64,000 bases of DNA from Archangium lansingense (GCF_026626635.1 NZ_JAPNKA010000001.1:9718501-9782500), one strand, 5' to 3'. Shown: positions 1 to 9,763, counted from the first letter of the stretch. Notes: a model not told the origin generated them from the sequence alone. Translations and numbers: made by a program.

Positions 1-1
1 C

Positions 2-280
2 GCCGTGGACGCCGCCTCCCGCCAGCTCGCCGAGCAGCAGGGCTCGGCCCTGGAGCACTACTTTCTCCAGCTCTGCCGTGCGATCATGCTGCGCCGCATC
101 AATCAGCAGCTAGATTACATCAAGCGCACCACCAGCCAGACAAGCGGGGCGCTCGATCTGTCAGAGGAGACAAAACAGCTCCTGGCGCAGCGAATCGAGC
201 TTCTGTCCCTGAAGAAACGAGTGGAAGAGGAAATCCGCCCGTCCCCCCCGGGAACAAAGGCCCCCATGCAACCGGTTTGA
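2..280 (+). CDS. dnaG: DNA primase DnaG, C-terminal end (partial)
   Basis: Only the last ~93 codons are present; the frame is open to the left edge of the window. The helical, charged peptide (ALEHYFLQLCRAIMLRRIN, then QRIELLSLKKRVEEE) resembles the C-terminal helicase-interaction domain of DnaG, which synthesises RNA primers at the replication fork and binds DnaB. The main support is position: dnaG directly precedes rpoD in the bacterial macromolecular-synthesis operon, and here rpoD begins 89 nt downstream on the same strand. No zinc-binding or TOPRIM residues are inside the window, so the call rests on context and the tail alone. Confidence 0.75.
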   Translation, partial: AVDAASRQLAEQQGSALEHYFLQLCRAIMLRRINQQLDYIKRTTSQTSGALDLSEETKQLLAQRIELLSLKKRVEEEIRPSPPGTKAPMQPV

Positions 281-369
281 GTTCGCGTTTGTAAGAATCC
301 TCTACTTTGCGATAGATCGGCCGGCTCGCTCCAGGCCAGGTCCCTGTTTTTCCAAGGAGAAGTACCCGA

Positions 370-2535
<2,166 letters not shown>

Positions 2536-2546
2536 GCCCAATCCCT

Positions 2547-2580
2547 CCCTCTCCCCCCGGGAGAGGGTCGGGGTGAGGGT
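2547..2580 (+). repeat. REP-like palindromic repeat, copy 1
   Basis: CCCTCTCCC and GGGAGAGGG arms (2547-2555 and 2559-2567) around a 3-nt loop, followed by TC and the tail GGGGTGAGGGT. It lies 11 nt after the rpoD stop. It belongs to a family with at least seven good copies in this window and forms a tandem pair with the copy at 2674. Confidence 0.85.
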
Positions 2581-2628
2581 ACCCGCCCCCCTGGGTCATG
2601 CCCCGAGGGCCGGAGAGTGGGTAAGAAG

Positions 2629-2664
2629 AAGCCCCCGTTCCCAAAGAGGACCGGGGGCTTTTTC
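2629..2664 (+). terminator. Rho-independent terminator of rpoD
   Basis: AGCCCCCG (2630-2637) pairs with CGGGGGCT (2652-2659), with a 14-nt loop, followed directly by a run of five T on the plus strand. It lies about 95 nt after the rpoD stop, between two REP copies. Confidence 0.88.
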
Positions 2665-2673
2665 GTTTCAATC

Positions 2674-2707
2674 CCCTCTCCCTCTGGGAGAGGGCCAGGG
2701 TGAGGGT
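2674..2707 (+). repeat. REP-like palindromic repeat, copy 2
   Basis: Same family and orientation as the copy at 2547 (arms CCCTCTCCC and GGGAGAGGG, variant tail CAGGGTGAGGGT). The two copies flank the rpoD terminator. Confidence 0.82.
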
Positions 2708-2730
2708 CTGCCCCTGTGCAGGGAGGCCGT

Positions 2731-3084
2731 ATGCCAGAGAGACGGAAGACAGCGCGAAAGACGGTGTCGAAGAAGACAGCAACGAAGCCCGTCCCGGAGC
2801 CCCAAAAGCCCCTCCCCTTCCCCGAAGCCGTGCGCCGGGCGGTACGTGCCATTCCACGGGGCGAGGTGCGCTCGTACTCGCAGGTGGCGCTCTACGCGGG
2901 GCGGCCTGGGGCGGCACGGGGCGTGGGACGGGAGCTGAAGACGCTGGAGAACGTGCCCTGGTGGCGTGTCATCCGCTCGGACGGGGTGCTGGCGCCACCG
3001 GTGGCGGCAGAACAGGCCCGGCGACTGAAGGCCGAGGGCGTGCGCCTGGAAGGCCAGGGCACGCACTGGCGCGTGCAGCGCTGA
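2731..3084 (+). CDS. Alkyltransferase-like protein (ATL), MGMT DNA-binding fold without the acceptor cysteine
   Basis: A 117-residue protein with a basic N-terminal tail (RRKTARKTVSKK), then the MGMT/Ogt DNA-binding domain: FPEAVRRAVRAIPRGEVRSYSQVA and, near residue 85, the active-site loop. MGMT has PCHRV there; this protein has PWWRV, so the alkyl-accepting Cys is replaced by Trp. ATL proteins characteristically read PWHR. Known ATLs bind O6-alkylguanine without repairing it and hand the lesion to nucleotide excision repair. I chose the ATG at 2731, which follows GGGAGG; an in-frame GTG at 2716 is possible but lacks a ribosome-binding site. Confidence 0.9.
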   Translation: MPERRKTARKTVSKKTATKPVPEPQKPLPFPEAVRRAVRAIPRGEVRSYSQVALYAGRPGAARGVGRELKTLENVPWWRVIRSDGVLAPPVAAEQARRLKAEGVRLEGQGTHWRVQR

Positions 3085-3176
3085 GCAGCGAGGCACACAC
3101 CCTCTTGCGCCCGCGCGGGGTGCGCGATACTTCCCGAGTCAGTACGGCGCCCTGGCGCCGTCCGTGCGTATCTGAA

Positions 3177-3249
3177 GGGCCCTTAGCTCAGCGGTCAGAG
3201 CTGTCGGCTCATAACCGATTGGTCCCTGGTTCGAATCCAGGAGGGCCCA
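3177..3249 (+). tRNA. tRNA-Ile2 (anticodon CAU)
   Basis: Full cloverleaf: acceptor stem GGGCCCT/AGGGCCC, D-arm TTAGCTCAGCGGTCAGAGC, anticodon loop CTCATAA giving CAU, T-arm CTGGTTCGAATCCAG, discriminator A, no encoded CCA. CAU can be tRNA-Met or the TilS-modified tRNA-Ile2 that reads AUA. The GGGCCCTTAGCTCAG start and the TTGGTC variable region resemble E. coli ileX (GGCCCCTTAGCTCAG) far more than metT, so I call Ile2. The integrase remnant at its 3' end suggests it once served as an attachment site. Confidence 0.88.
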
Positions 3250-3565
3250 TTCCCCTTCCTCCGCACGGCGCCTCGGAATTTTCCTCAGAGTCGCGGGAGC
3301 GGAATCCCGCCCCCTCCGAACTCCGCACCACCGGCGCACCATGCGGGCCGCCCACCGCCAGCGGGAGCACCTCGGCAAGGGGCTCCTCGGTCGGCTGGAA
3401 GCTGAGTTGCTCCAGGCCCGCGCGCATGTCGTCAACGTCGAGGTGTCCGTAGACGCCTGCCGTGATGGTGGGCGAGGAGTGCCCGAGGATGCGATGTACC
3501 ACCGCCAAGCGTGAGAGAGTCCTCGCGGCCAGGATCAGGCGAGCCACAGCCATGTCATGAGCGCC
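3250..3565 (-). pseudogene. Tyrosine recombinase/phage integrase, C-terminal remnant
   Basis: The minus-strand frame ending at 3209 carries a recognisable integrase C-terminus. It has HD followed by MA instead of the RH of the HxxR box, then VVHRILGHSSPTIT (LGH box), GVYGHLDVDD (the Tyr is the catalytic nucleophile position) and MRAGLEQLSF. The HxxR arginine is gone, stops lie just upstream of the His-Asp, and everything N-terminal is missing. The frame runs on into the 3' half of tRNA-Ile. This fits the scar of an element that integrated at the tRNA and was later lost. It also fills the otherwise gene-free 300 bp here. Confidence 0.75.
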
Positions 3566-4213
3566 TCAAATTCAGCCCAGTTCGCGCAGCGAGTCTCGAC
3601 GATGGCAAGAAAGACGCTTTGGACCCTCTTCGCCTCACTTTGTCTGGCCGTGGGTCTCTATCCCGGCATCTATCTCTTCGAGGACCGAAACTTCGGGCTG
3701 CTCAAGACGAAAACCAGCGAGCTACTGGCCGATACCGCCTGGAACGCGGCTTTCTACACGCACATCGCGCTGGGAGGCGTTGCACTGGCAATCGGATGGA
3801 CGCAATTTGCATCAAGATTGCGAAACAGGAGCCCTGGCGCTCATCGACTCCTCGGCAAGCTCTACGTCGGGTCCGTCCTGCCGAGCGCGCTCATGGGGAT
3901 TTACCTCGGCTTCTTTGCCACAGGTGGCGTCAGCTCCTCGGCAGGCTTCGTCAGCCTGGGCCTCATCTGGTTCTACACAACGATGTCTGCCTATAGGTTC
4001 ATCAAGAACGGGCAGATCGAAGAGCACCGGCTCATGATGACCTACAGCTATGCCGCCTGCTTTGCAGCGGTCACTCTGAGAATCTGGTTGCCGCTCTTGA
4101 CACCCATTGCGGGCGAGTTCGTCACGGCCTACAGGATTGTCGCCTGGCTGTGCTGGATTCCCAACCTGGCCATAGCGCATCTCATTACGCGCAGGCAGCT
4201 GCGGGCGGCGTGA
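3557..4213 (+). CDS. DUF2306 family membrane protein
   Basis: A 218-residue integral membrane protein with about five to six hydrophobic segments (TLWTLFASLCLAVGLYPGIY, HIALGGVALAIGWTQF, VGSVLPSALMGIYLGFF, FVSLGLIWFYTTM, then C-terminal helices). HRLLGKLYVGSVL and IEEHRLMMTYSYAACF, with spaced histidines in the loops, match DUF2306 proteins, which are of unknown function. The start is uncertain: ATG at 3557 or 3602 (MARKTLW), neither with a clear ribosome-binding site. It begins just beyond the integrase remnant, so its upstream region may have been rearranged. Confidence 0.8.
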   Translation: MSASNSAQFAQRVSTMARKTLWTLFASLCLAVGLYPGIYLFEDRNFGLLKTKTSELLADTAWNAAFYTHIALGGVALAIGWTQFASRLRNRSPGAHRLLGKLYVGSVLPSALMGIYLGFFATGGVSSSAGFVSLGLIWFYTTMSAYRFIKNGQIEEHRLMMTYSYAACFAAVTLRIWLPLLTPIAGEFVTAYRIVAWLCWIPNLAIAHLITRRQLRAA

Positions 4214-4424
4214 ATCGGTATTTTCTGGCCCGGAGGTCTCACGTCGCGGCCCCTCTCGTCACGACAGGGCCCGGCAAGCAGTTACAGAATCCCAGCGCCG
4301 AGGGGCTCTCTCGCATGGCCTGGACAAGATAGGGCCGAAGCTCGTGGTGGAGAGGGACAACGCCTGGAAGCAGCGCCCGGAGTCTGTGCTCCAGGCCCCT
4401 TCCCCCCCCCGCGCTCCCCCTATG

Positions 4425-4787
4425 TCAGGCCTTGGCCTGCTCGCGGCTCTTCTCATCGCGCCCGTGCACGGATGCCGGCGGGCTGGTGGCCTCCACCGCG
4501 GTGAAGGGCTCGAGAATCTTGTACGTGTGACTGGCGCCCCTCGGGACGAGCCACGAGTCCCCGGCGTTGAGCAGCAGCACCTGTCCCTCCAGGTGCAGCT
4601 CGGCGCGGCCCTTGATGACGTAGCCGACCGTCTCGTAGTCGCGCACGGTGGGAGGCAGCGGCTCGGCCGGCTGCTCGTTCTCCCACAGGCGCATGGATAC
4701 CCGGATGCCTCCGACCAGGTACTTCTGCCCCATCTCACCCTTGGGCGAGTACTGGGAGTCGACCTTCTTCACGCTGGTGTCGCCCAT
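4425..4787 (-). CDS. Cupin-domain protein
   Basis: A 120-residue single-domain cupin. Visible motifs: TVRDYETVGYVIKGRAELHLEG and LLNAGDSWLVPRGASHTY, matching cupin motifs 1 and 2, although only the final His of the usual metal ligands is obvious. Such small beta-barrels bind metals, sugars or act as sensors; no substrate can be read here. The ATG at 4787 follows a good AAGGAG site; a 22-codon upstream extension lacks one. The tail is Ala/Lys/Glu-rich. It lies downstream of, and in the same direction as, the cold-shock gene. Confidence 0.85.
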   Translation of the reverse strand: MGDTSVKKVDSQYSPKGEMGQKYLVGGIRVSMRLWENEQPAEPLPPTVRDYETVGYVIKGRAELHLEGQVLLLNAGDSWLVPRGASHTYKILEPFTAVEATSPPASVHGRDEKSREQAKA

Positions 4788-4868
4788 CTCGTCTCCTTCG
4801 CGGACGCTGGCGGTTGTCCTTTGCCGGACAAGGTAAGGAGCGCCGGACGACACGAACCCCGCAACGAC

Positions 4869-4930
4869 ACGCCCGCTCCCCCCTCGAAGGGAAGAGCGGG
4901 CGCGAAGGACACAGCCTTCATTCAGGCTGT
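4869..4930 (-). terminator. Two hairpins after the cold-shock gene
   Basis: Reading the minus strand from the cold-shock stop: ACAGCC...GGCTGT (4911-4930) then CGCCCGCTC...GAGCGGGCG (4869-4901). Both are strong stems but neither has a clear U-run, so they may be terminators or transcript-stabilising structures. Confidence 0.45.
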
Positions 4931-4941
4931 GGAGGCGAGGC

Positions 4942-5151
4942 TTACGACCCCGCCGGGCGCACGTTCTGCGCCTGCAAGCCCTTAGGGCCGCGCGTCACTT
5001 CGTACTCCACCTTCTGGCCCTCAGCCAGGGAGCGGAAGCCATCCATGTTGATGGCGGAGTGGTGGCAAAACACGTCCTCGCCACCTGCGTCCGGCGCGAT
5101 GAAACCGAAGCCCTTCGCGTCGTTGAACCACTTCACGGTACCGGTTGCCAT
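4942..5151 (-). CDS. Cold-shock domain protein (CspA family)
   Basis: A 69-residue single cold-shock domain: MATGTVKWFNDAKGFGFI contains RNP1 (KGFGFI), and DVFCHHSAI is RNP2 with Cys-His where most family members have Val-His-Phe or similar. These proteins bind single-stranded RNA and DNA and melt RNA secondary structure. The start is set by homology and a GGGAAG site; a 40-codon upstream frame is non-homologous and is probably the untranslated leader, which is typically long in csp genes. Two hairpins follow the stop. Confidence 0.96.
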   Translation of the reverse strand: MATGTVKWFNDAKGFGFIAPDAGGEDVFCHHSAINMDGFRSLAEGQKVEYEVTRGPKGLQAQNVRPAGS

Positions 5152-5380
5152 GTACTTCCCTGCTTTCTGCACTTGCGTTCTACGGACTACAGACGGGCAC
5201 TTCGACCCATGAAAGTGCCTGTGGGGGTTAACGGTCCGCACCTCCCCCCCATTCCAGTCGGGAGCCTTCACACTTCTTCATATGTACTGGGCGCCCCCTT
5301 CACACCCCCCCCGTACCTTCTGCACCAACCGATGGATGCCGGGCCCTCGAGTGTCCGGCCGCTCACGGAAGGAGCAGCAC

Positions 5381-5869
5381 ATGTTTGGATTCGTCTTTGG
5401 TACCGCCTGCCTGGCTGGCCTCTTCTACACCCTGCGTCGCGGCCGCTGGCACCACCGCCGCGGAGGCCCCGGCCGCTGGAGCTGGCGCGGTCGGATGCGC
5501 TGGCTCTTCGAGCGCCTGGACACCTCTCCCGGCCAGGAGAAGGTCCTCGTCCAGGCCGCGGATGAGCTCACCGAGGCCTTCGAGAAGATGCGCGATGAGC
5601 TGAGCGCCACCCGCGCCGCCATCGCCCGCTCGCTGCGGGGCGAGTCGTTCGACGCCGCCGCGCTGCGCGAGCTGGACGCGAAGCACGACGAGCTCATCGA
5701 CAACCTGCGCAAGACGCTGCGTGCCGCGCTCTCCAAGACCCACGAGGCGTTGGACCCCAAGCAGCGGCGCGAGCTGGCGGACCTGCTCGAGCACGGCTGG
5801 GGCCATGGCTACCGCCACTACGGCTACGGAGGCGGCTGCGGCGGCTGGCGCAGCGCCCGGTCCTGCTGA
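5381..5869 (+). CDS. Spy/CpxP-like periplasmic heavy-metal sensor family protein
   Basis: 162 residues. A short hydrophobic N-terminus (FVFGTACLAGLFYTL) is followed by a basic, His/Arg/Trp-rich stretch. A helical domain (about 45-135) has LDTSPGQEKVLVQAADEL and LDPKQRRELADLLEHG, which resemble the paired LTxxQ motifs of CpxP/Spy/ZraP proteins. The tail is Gly/Tyr/His-rich (GHGYRHYGYGGGCGG). CpxP-type proteins bind misfolded proteins or metal in the envelope and restrain the partner kinase; the downstream regulator/kinase pair fits that role. A strong GGAAGGAG site precedes the ATG. No clean cleavage site is visible. Confidence 0.78.
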   Translation: MFGFVFGTACLAGLFYTLRRGRWHHRRGGPGRWSWRGRMRWLFERLDTSPGQEKVLVQAADELTEAFEKMRDELSATRAAIARSLRGESFDAAALRELDAKHDELIDNLRKTLRAALSKTHEALDPKQRRELADLLEHGWGHGYRHYGYGGGCGGWRSARSC

Positions 5870-5905
5870 GCGCTCTTGAACCTTGGATGAGGAAAGGAAC
5901 ACACC

Positions 5906-6151
5906 ATGCGCCGCCGCGTTCTCATTGCCCTGCTCGCCTTTGGCACCCTCGCGGGCTACTCCTCGGGTTTCGCCAGCCTCTACCGCTGGCACCGCTACGG
6001 TCACCCCTACGGTGGACACTGCCGTCAGGGCCGGAACTACGACGACCCCTCCCGCTATGGCACCTGGGCTCCGGCCCGAGCGCCGCAGCAGGCCCAGGCT
6101 CCAGCTCCCTCCGAGGCGCCCCCCGCGCCCCAGGGCCAGCAGGTGCAGTAG
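5906..6151 (+). CDS. Small secreted His/Tyr- and Pro/Ala-rich protein
   Basis: 81 residues with a signal peptide (RRRVLIALLAFGTLAGYSSGFA), a short aromatic and histidine-rich segment (LYRWHRYGHPYGGHCRQ) and a Pro/Ala/Gln tail. No family recognised. The His, Tyr and Cys content and the place between a Spy/CpxP-like gene and its two-component system suggest a small metal-binding or envelope-sensing accessory; that is inference from context. GAGGAAAGGA precedes the ATG. It ends 15 nt before the response regulator. Confidence 0.65.
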   Translation: MRRRVLIALLAFGTLAGYSSGFASLYRWHRYGHPYGGHCRQGRNYDDPSRYGTWAPARAPQQAQAPAPSEAPPAPQGQQVQ

Positions 6152-6166
6152 ATTCGGCACCCTCCC

Positions 6167-6847
6167 ATGGCCACCCGCGTCCTCCTCATCGACGATGACA
6201 CCCGGATGTACGAGCTGCTCGCGCAGTACCTCGGGCAGAACGGCATCACGGTCACCCATGCACCCGATGGAGGACGCGGCCTGGCCGCGCTGGAGGCCAG
6301 CGCCTACGACGCCGTGCTGCTGGACGTGATGATGCCGGGCATGGACGGGCTGGAGGTGTGCCGCCGCATCCGCGCGAAGAGCACCCTGCCCGTCATCATG
6401 CTCACCGCGCGCGGCGACGAGACGGACCGCGTGGTGGGCCTGGAGCTCGGCGCGGATGACTACCTGGCCAAGCCCTTCAGCCCTCGCGAGCTGCTCGCGC
6501 GTTTGAGGGCGGTGCTGCGGCGCGCCCAGCCCGCGGCGGTGGCCGAGAAGATGGAGTCCAGTGGCGTCTCCATCGACGTGTCGGCCCGCGAGGTGCGCGT
6601 GGGCGGCCGGCTGGTGGAGCTCACCGGGCTCGAGTTCGATCTGCTGGTGGCGCTGGTGCGACGGGCCGGGCGCGTCATTCCGCGCGATGCGCTGCTCGAC
6701 GAGGCCGGCCGGAGCGACACCGTGGTGGGCGAGCGCACCGTGGACGTGCACATCTCCCACCTGAGGCAGAAGCTGGGGGACGAGGGCAGCCGCCTCATCA
6801 AGACGGTGCGCGGGGTGGGCTACCTCTTCGCCAAGGATGGCCCATGA
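6167..6847 (+). CDS. OmpR/CpxR-type response regulator
   Basis: 226 residues. The receiver domain (1-115) has the acidic pair in LLIDDD, the phospho-acceptor Asp53 in VLLDVMMPG, a Thr in MLTARG and the Lys in YLAKPFSPREL. The winged-helix DNA-binding domain (about 130-224) ends VDVHISHLRQKLGDEG...IKTVRGVGYLF, the OmpR/PhoB signature. It is a transcription factor phosphorylated by the adjacent kinase, whose ATG overlaps this stop (ATGA at 6844), implying translational coupling. Context suggests a CpxR-like envelope or metal stress regulator. Confidence 0.95.
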   Translation: MATRVLLIDDDTRMYELLAQYLGQNGITVTHAPDGGRGLAALEASAYDAVLLDVMMPGMDGLEVCRRIRAKSTLPVIMLTARGDETDRVVGLELGADDYLAKPFSPRELLARLRAVLRRAQPAAVAEKMESSGVSIDVSAREVRVGGRLVELTGLEFDLLVALVRRAGRVIPRDALLDEAGRSDTVVGERTVDVHISHLRQKLGDEGSRLIKTVRGVGYLFAKDGP

Positions 6848-8247
6848 GGCACCACCCGCACGGGCCCCCGCGCCATCACCTGCACAGGCACCGGCCCGGG
6901 CACCCGCGCGGGCCCATGAGCCGGCTGGGGCACTTCATCCGCGCCCGGCTGCGCCGCAGGCTCTTCCTCTGGTTCGGCGTCTCCATCCTCACCACCGGCC
7001 TGGTGGTGAGCACGGTGATGAGCCTGATGGGGGGCCTGATGGGAGAAGGCGGCCCCTGGCGCCAGGAGGTGTCTCGTGCGCGCACCTTCGTCAGCAACCG
7101 CCTCGCCGAAGTGTGGGACGACCCCGTGCGCCGGGATGCACTCGTGCGCTCTGTCTCCGATGACCTGCTCGTCAACGTGGAGCTGCGGGATGCGTCCGGG
7201 GCGCTGCTGGTGCGCGCCGGTGGGCCCTGCCACCCGCACGCGGAGATGTCCATGCCGGTGGAGCGCAACGGGGTGCGGCTGGGCACGGCGAAGGCCTGTT
7301 ACGAGCACCACGCTCGGATCCACGGCGCTCCCTGGCGCGGGCCCATGGTGTTGATCCTGGCGGGCATCTCGCTGTGGATGGCCTCGGGGTGGCTGGCCCG
7401 GCGGCTGTCGCGTCCGCTGGATACGCTGGCGAGGGCAGCGCAGGAGCTGGGCGAGGGCAAGCTGGACACGCGCGTGCAGCTGGGCCGGTACGCCACCGGG
7501 GAGATGTCCGTGCTGGCCGATGCCTTTAACGAGATGGCCACGCGCGTCGAGCGGCAGATGGCGGACCAGCGCGAGCTGCTGGCGGCGGTGTCCCACGAGC
7601 TGCGCACGCCGCTGGCGCACCTGCGAGTCCTCGTGGAGCTGATGCGCGACGCGGGGGGCCCGGAGCGGACGGCGGACCAGATGGAGCGGGAGGTGATGGA
7701 GCTCGACGCACTGGTGGGCGAGCTGCTGGCGAGCTCGCGGCTGGACTTCGGGCAGCTCACGCCTCGGGAGCTGGACGGGAAGGACCTGGCAGCACGGGCA
7801 CTGGAGCGGACGGGACTGCCGGCGGAGGCGCTGTCGGTGGAGGTGCCCGAGGCGAAGCTGACGGGAGACGCCACGCTGCTGGGACGCGCGCTGGCCAACC
7901 TGCTGGACAACGCGCGCAAGCACGGCCAGGGGGTGGAGGCGCTGCGGCTGCTCGAGCGTGAGGGGCAGCTCGCCTTCTGCGTGGACGACCGCGGCCCTGG
8001 GCTGCTGCCCGGCGAGGAGACGCGCATCTTCGCGCCCTTCTACCGGAAGGACCGGGGCGGAGAGGCCCGGGAGGCGGGCTCACTGGGACTGGGGCTCGCG
8101 CTGGTGCAGCGGATCGCCCGGGCCCACGGCGGTGACACCTTCGCGGAGAACCGTCCAGGAGGAGGCGCCCGAGTGGGCTTCACCCTGCGGCGCGAGGGCC
8201 CAGCCTCGGTCAAGGCACCGCCCGCAACTGCCCATTCTCGAGCGTGA
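6844..8247 (+). CDS. CpxA-like sensor histidine kinase with His-rich N-terminus
   Basis: 467 residues. Residues 1-24 form a striking His/Pro/Arg-rich cytoplasmic leader (MRHHPHGPPRHHLHRHRPG). TM1 is about 38-62, a periplasmic sensor about 63-160, TM2 about 162-182, then HAMP. The H-box is AAVSHELRTPLAHLR (His251); the N-box NLLDNARKHG, G1 DDRGPGLLP and G2 GLGLALVQRIARAHGG are all present, so it should be active. It could start later at the Met before SRLGHF, but the ATGA overlap with the regulator supports the longer form. Its 3' end overlaps the convergent gene at 8210 by 38 nt. Confidence 0.94.
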   Translation: MRHHPHGPPRHHLHRHRPGHPRGPMSRLGHFIRARLRRRLFLWFGVSILTTGLVVSTVMSLMGGLMGEGGPWRQEVSRARTFVSNRLAEVWDDPVRRDALVRSVSDDLLVNVELRDASGALLVRAGGPCHPHAEMSMPVERNGVRLGTAKACYEHHARIHGAPWRGPMVLILAGISLWMASGWLARRLSRPLDTLARAAQELGEGKLDTRVQLGRYATGEMSVLADAFNEMATRVERQMADQRELLAAVSHELRTPLAHLRVLVELMRDAGGPERTADQMEREVMELDALVGELLASSRLDFGQLTPRELDGKDLAARALERTGLPAEALSVEVPEAKLTGDATLLGRALANLLDNARKHGQGVEALRLLEREGQLAFCVDDRGPGLLPGEETRIFAPFYRKDRGGEAREAGSLGLGLALVQRIARAHGGDTFAENRPGGGARVGFTLRREGPASVKAPPATAHSRA

Positions 8248-9730
8248 GGAGCGGGCAGTACGGTCCCAGCTCCTCGCGCGTCCACCAGGCTCCGGTGGCT
8301 CGCCACGTGTCCCAGTCCGTGAAGTGGTAGTCGAAGAGGCGCGTGCGCACGAAGCGGGGCGGTGCGTCCGGGAAGGGGTCCTCCGCGAAGAGGCGCCGGA
8401 CGTCTGAGCCGCCGCGCAGCAGCAACTCCTGGAGGCGGAGAAGCCACGGGTTGCGCTGGCAGGTGGAGAGCGCGGCGAACCACAGCTGCCAGTCCAGCCG
8501 GGGCTGGTGAGGGGCAACGATGGGCGGGGCCTCGTCCACGCGGCCCGGGCGGTACGGCAGGAGGTACTCCTTCCACGTCTGCCCGTCGGCGCTGCCCTCG
8601 ATGAGGATCTCGTGCCGCTGGGTGGTCATCACCGCGAACAGGCCATAGGTGTTGATGCTTCGGAAGCCCGCGAGGTCATCCAGCAGCGTTCCGAGCGCAC
8701 CTGGCAACGGGCGAGAGAGGAGCCGCTGGAGGTCCAGCGAGAACCCGAGGAAGGCATAGGCCACGGCGAAGAGGACGAGGGCCGCAGCGCGCCACCGCGG
8801 GTGCCGACGAGGAGGTTCCGGAGCGGCCGAGAGCGGACCACCGAGACGCCAGCGCACGAGCACGCCGTCATCGAGCGCGGAGAGGCAGAGCACCAGCGAG
8901 AGGAAATTGAAGAAGCCGTAGTTGCCGGTGGCGAGGATGACGAGCTGGAGCGCGGCGAGCATGGCGGCGGAAAAGAGCCGCACACGCCGGGGCCCGAGGA
9001 GGAGAAAAGGAAACACCAGCTCGATGACGAACGTCGCCGCGGTGCTGGCGCGCTGGAGCCCTGCGGGCAGGAGGTGAATGAACCAGGCGAGGGGGTTGGG
9101 CAGGGGCTGCGTCCAATAGTGGTACTGGAGCGCGGTGAAGTCCCGCCACGTGGGGTCTCCGCTGGCGAGCTTCACCACCCCGGACATGAGCATCAACCGG
9201 AAGAGCAGGAGACGCGGCAGGAGGATGGCACCCGGGAGGGGCGCGAGGGAGACACGGGGAGGCCACAGGTGGCCCGGGGTGAGCGGGAGTGAGACGAGCG
9301 CGGCCTCGAGCAGCAACACATCCCACTGGAAGCTCAGGAAGACGCCGCCCACGGTGGTGAGCGAGAGGTAGCAGGCCCAGGCGCCCACGAGGGCCCAACG
9401 GGGAGCCACATTGGCGACGAGCAACACGCCACACCCGAGGCCCACCCAACCGACGCCGTGCAGGGCGCCCTCCCCTGCTCCGAACCACCACAAGAGCGTG
9501 GGCAGGCGCAGGTAGCGCTCGGGGCTGGGAAGCACCTGTCGGACATAGCCGAGCAGCTCAGCGGCAGGACTCAGCCCCTCGGGCCCCAGCAGCGCGGAGA
9601 CTTGGGGCAGGAGGGAGGCAAAGGCGAGCACGAAGACGAGCCCGAGGGCACGCAGATACAACCCGCGGGCCCGGGCCACGGAGTGCCGCACCTCGCTGGA
9701 GACAACGAGCGCCACTCGGGTTCCGATCAC
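8210..9730 (-). CDS. Lipase maturation factor family membrane protein
   Basis: About 506 residues with ten or so hydrophobic segments, then a soluble C-terminal domain. Family features: LLLFRLMLMSGVVKLASGDPTWRDFTAL, LQYHYWTQPLPNPLAWF, NYGFFNFL and the C-terminal INTYGLFAVMTTQRHEI and YRPGRVDEAPPIVAPHQPRLDWQLWF. Vertebrate LMF1 folds lipases in the ER; bacterial relatives are uncharacterised. The start is uncertain: GTG at 9730 is placed right after GGGGAGAG contributed by a REP element; an upstream ATG would read through the repeat. Its stop lies inside the 3' end of the convergent histidine kinase gene. Confidence 0.88.
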   Translation of the reverse strand: MIGTRVALVVSSEVRHSVARARGLYLRALGLVFVLAFASLLPQVSALLGPEGLSPAAELLGYVRQVLPSPERYLRLPTLLWWFGAGEGALHGVGWVGLGCGVLLVANVAPRWALVGAWACYLSLTTVGGVFLSFQWDVLLLEAALVSLPLTPGHLWPPRVSLAPLPGAILLPRLLLFRLMLMSGVVKLASGDPTWRDFTALQYHYWTQPLPNPLAWFIHLLPAGLQRASTAATFVIELVFPFLLLGPRRVRLFSAAMLAALQLVILATGNYGFFNFLSLVLCLSALDDGVLVRWRLGGPLSAAPEPPRRHPRWRAAALVLFAVAYAFLGFSLDLQRLLSRPLPGALGTLLDDLAGFRSINTYGLFAVMTTQRHEILIEGSADGQTWKEYLLPYRPGRVDEAPPIVAPHQPRLDWQLWFAALSTCQRNPWLLRLQELLLRGGSDVRRLFAEDPFPDAPPRFVRTRLFDYHFTDWDTWRATGAWWTREELGPYCPLLTLENGQLRAVP

Positions 9731-9763
9731 CCTCTCCCCTCGGGAGAGGGCTGGGGTGAGGGT
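9730..9763 (+). repeat. REP-like palindromic repeat, copy 3
   Basis: CCCTCTCCC (9730-9738), loop CT, GGGAGAGGG, tail GGGGTGAGGGT. It lies between two minus-strand genes and appears to supply the purine-rich stretch upstream of the lipase-maturation-factor start. Confidence 0.85.

Noticed and set aside
2547..2707. Short CRISPR-like array from paired palindromic repeats
   Set aside because: Only two copies per locus, spacing unequal between loci (127 and 65 nt starts), spacers include a terminator, and no cas genes are present.
3177..3249. Elongator tRNA-Met reading of the CAU tRNA
   Set aside because: The acceptor, D-arm and variable region match tRNA-Ile2 much better than tRNA-Met; TilS modification cannot be seen, so some doubt remains.
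3139..3435. Minus-strand frame through tRNA-Ile encoding a DSNQGPIGYEPTAL-like peptide
   Set aside because: This peptide is the well-known spurious translation of a tRNA gene, not a protein.
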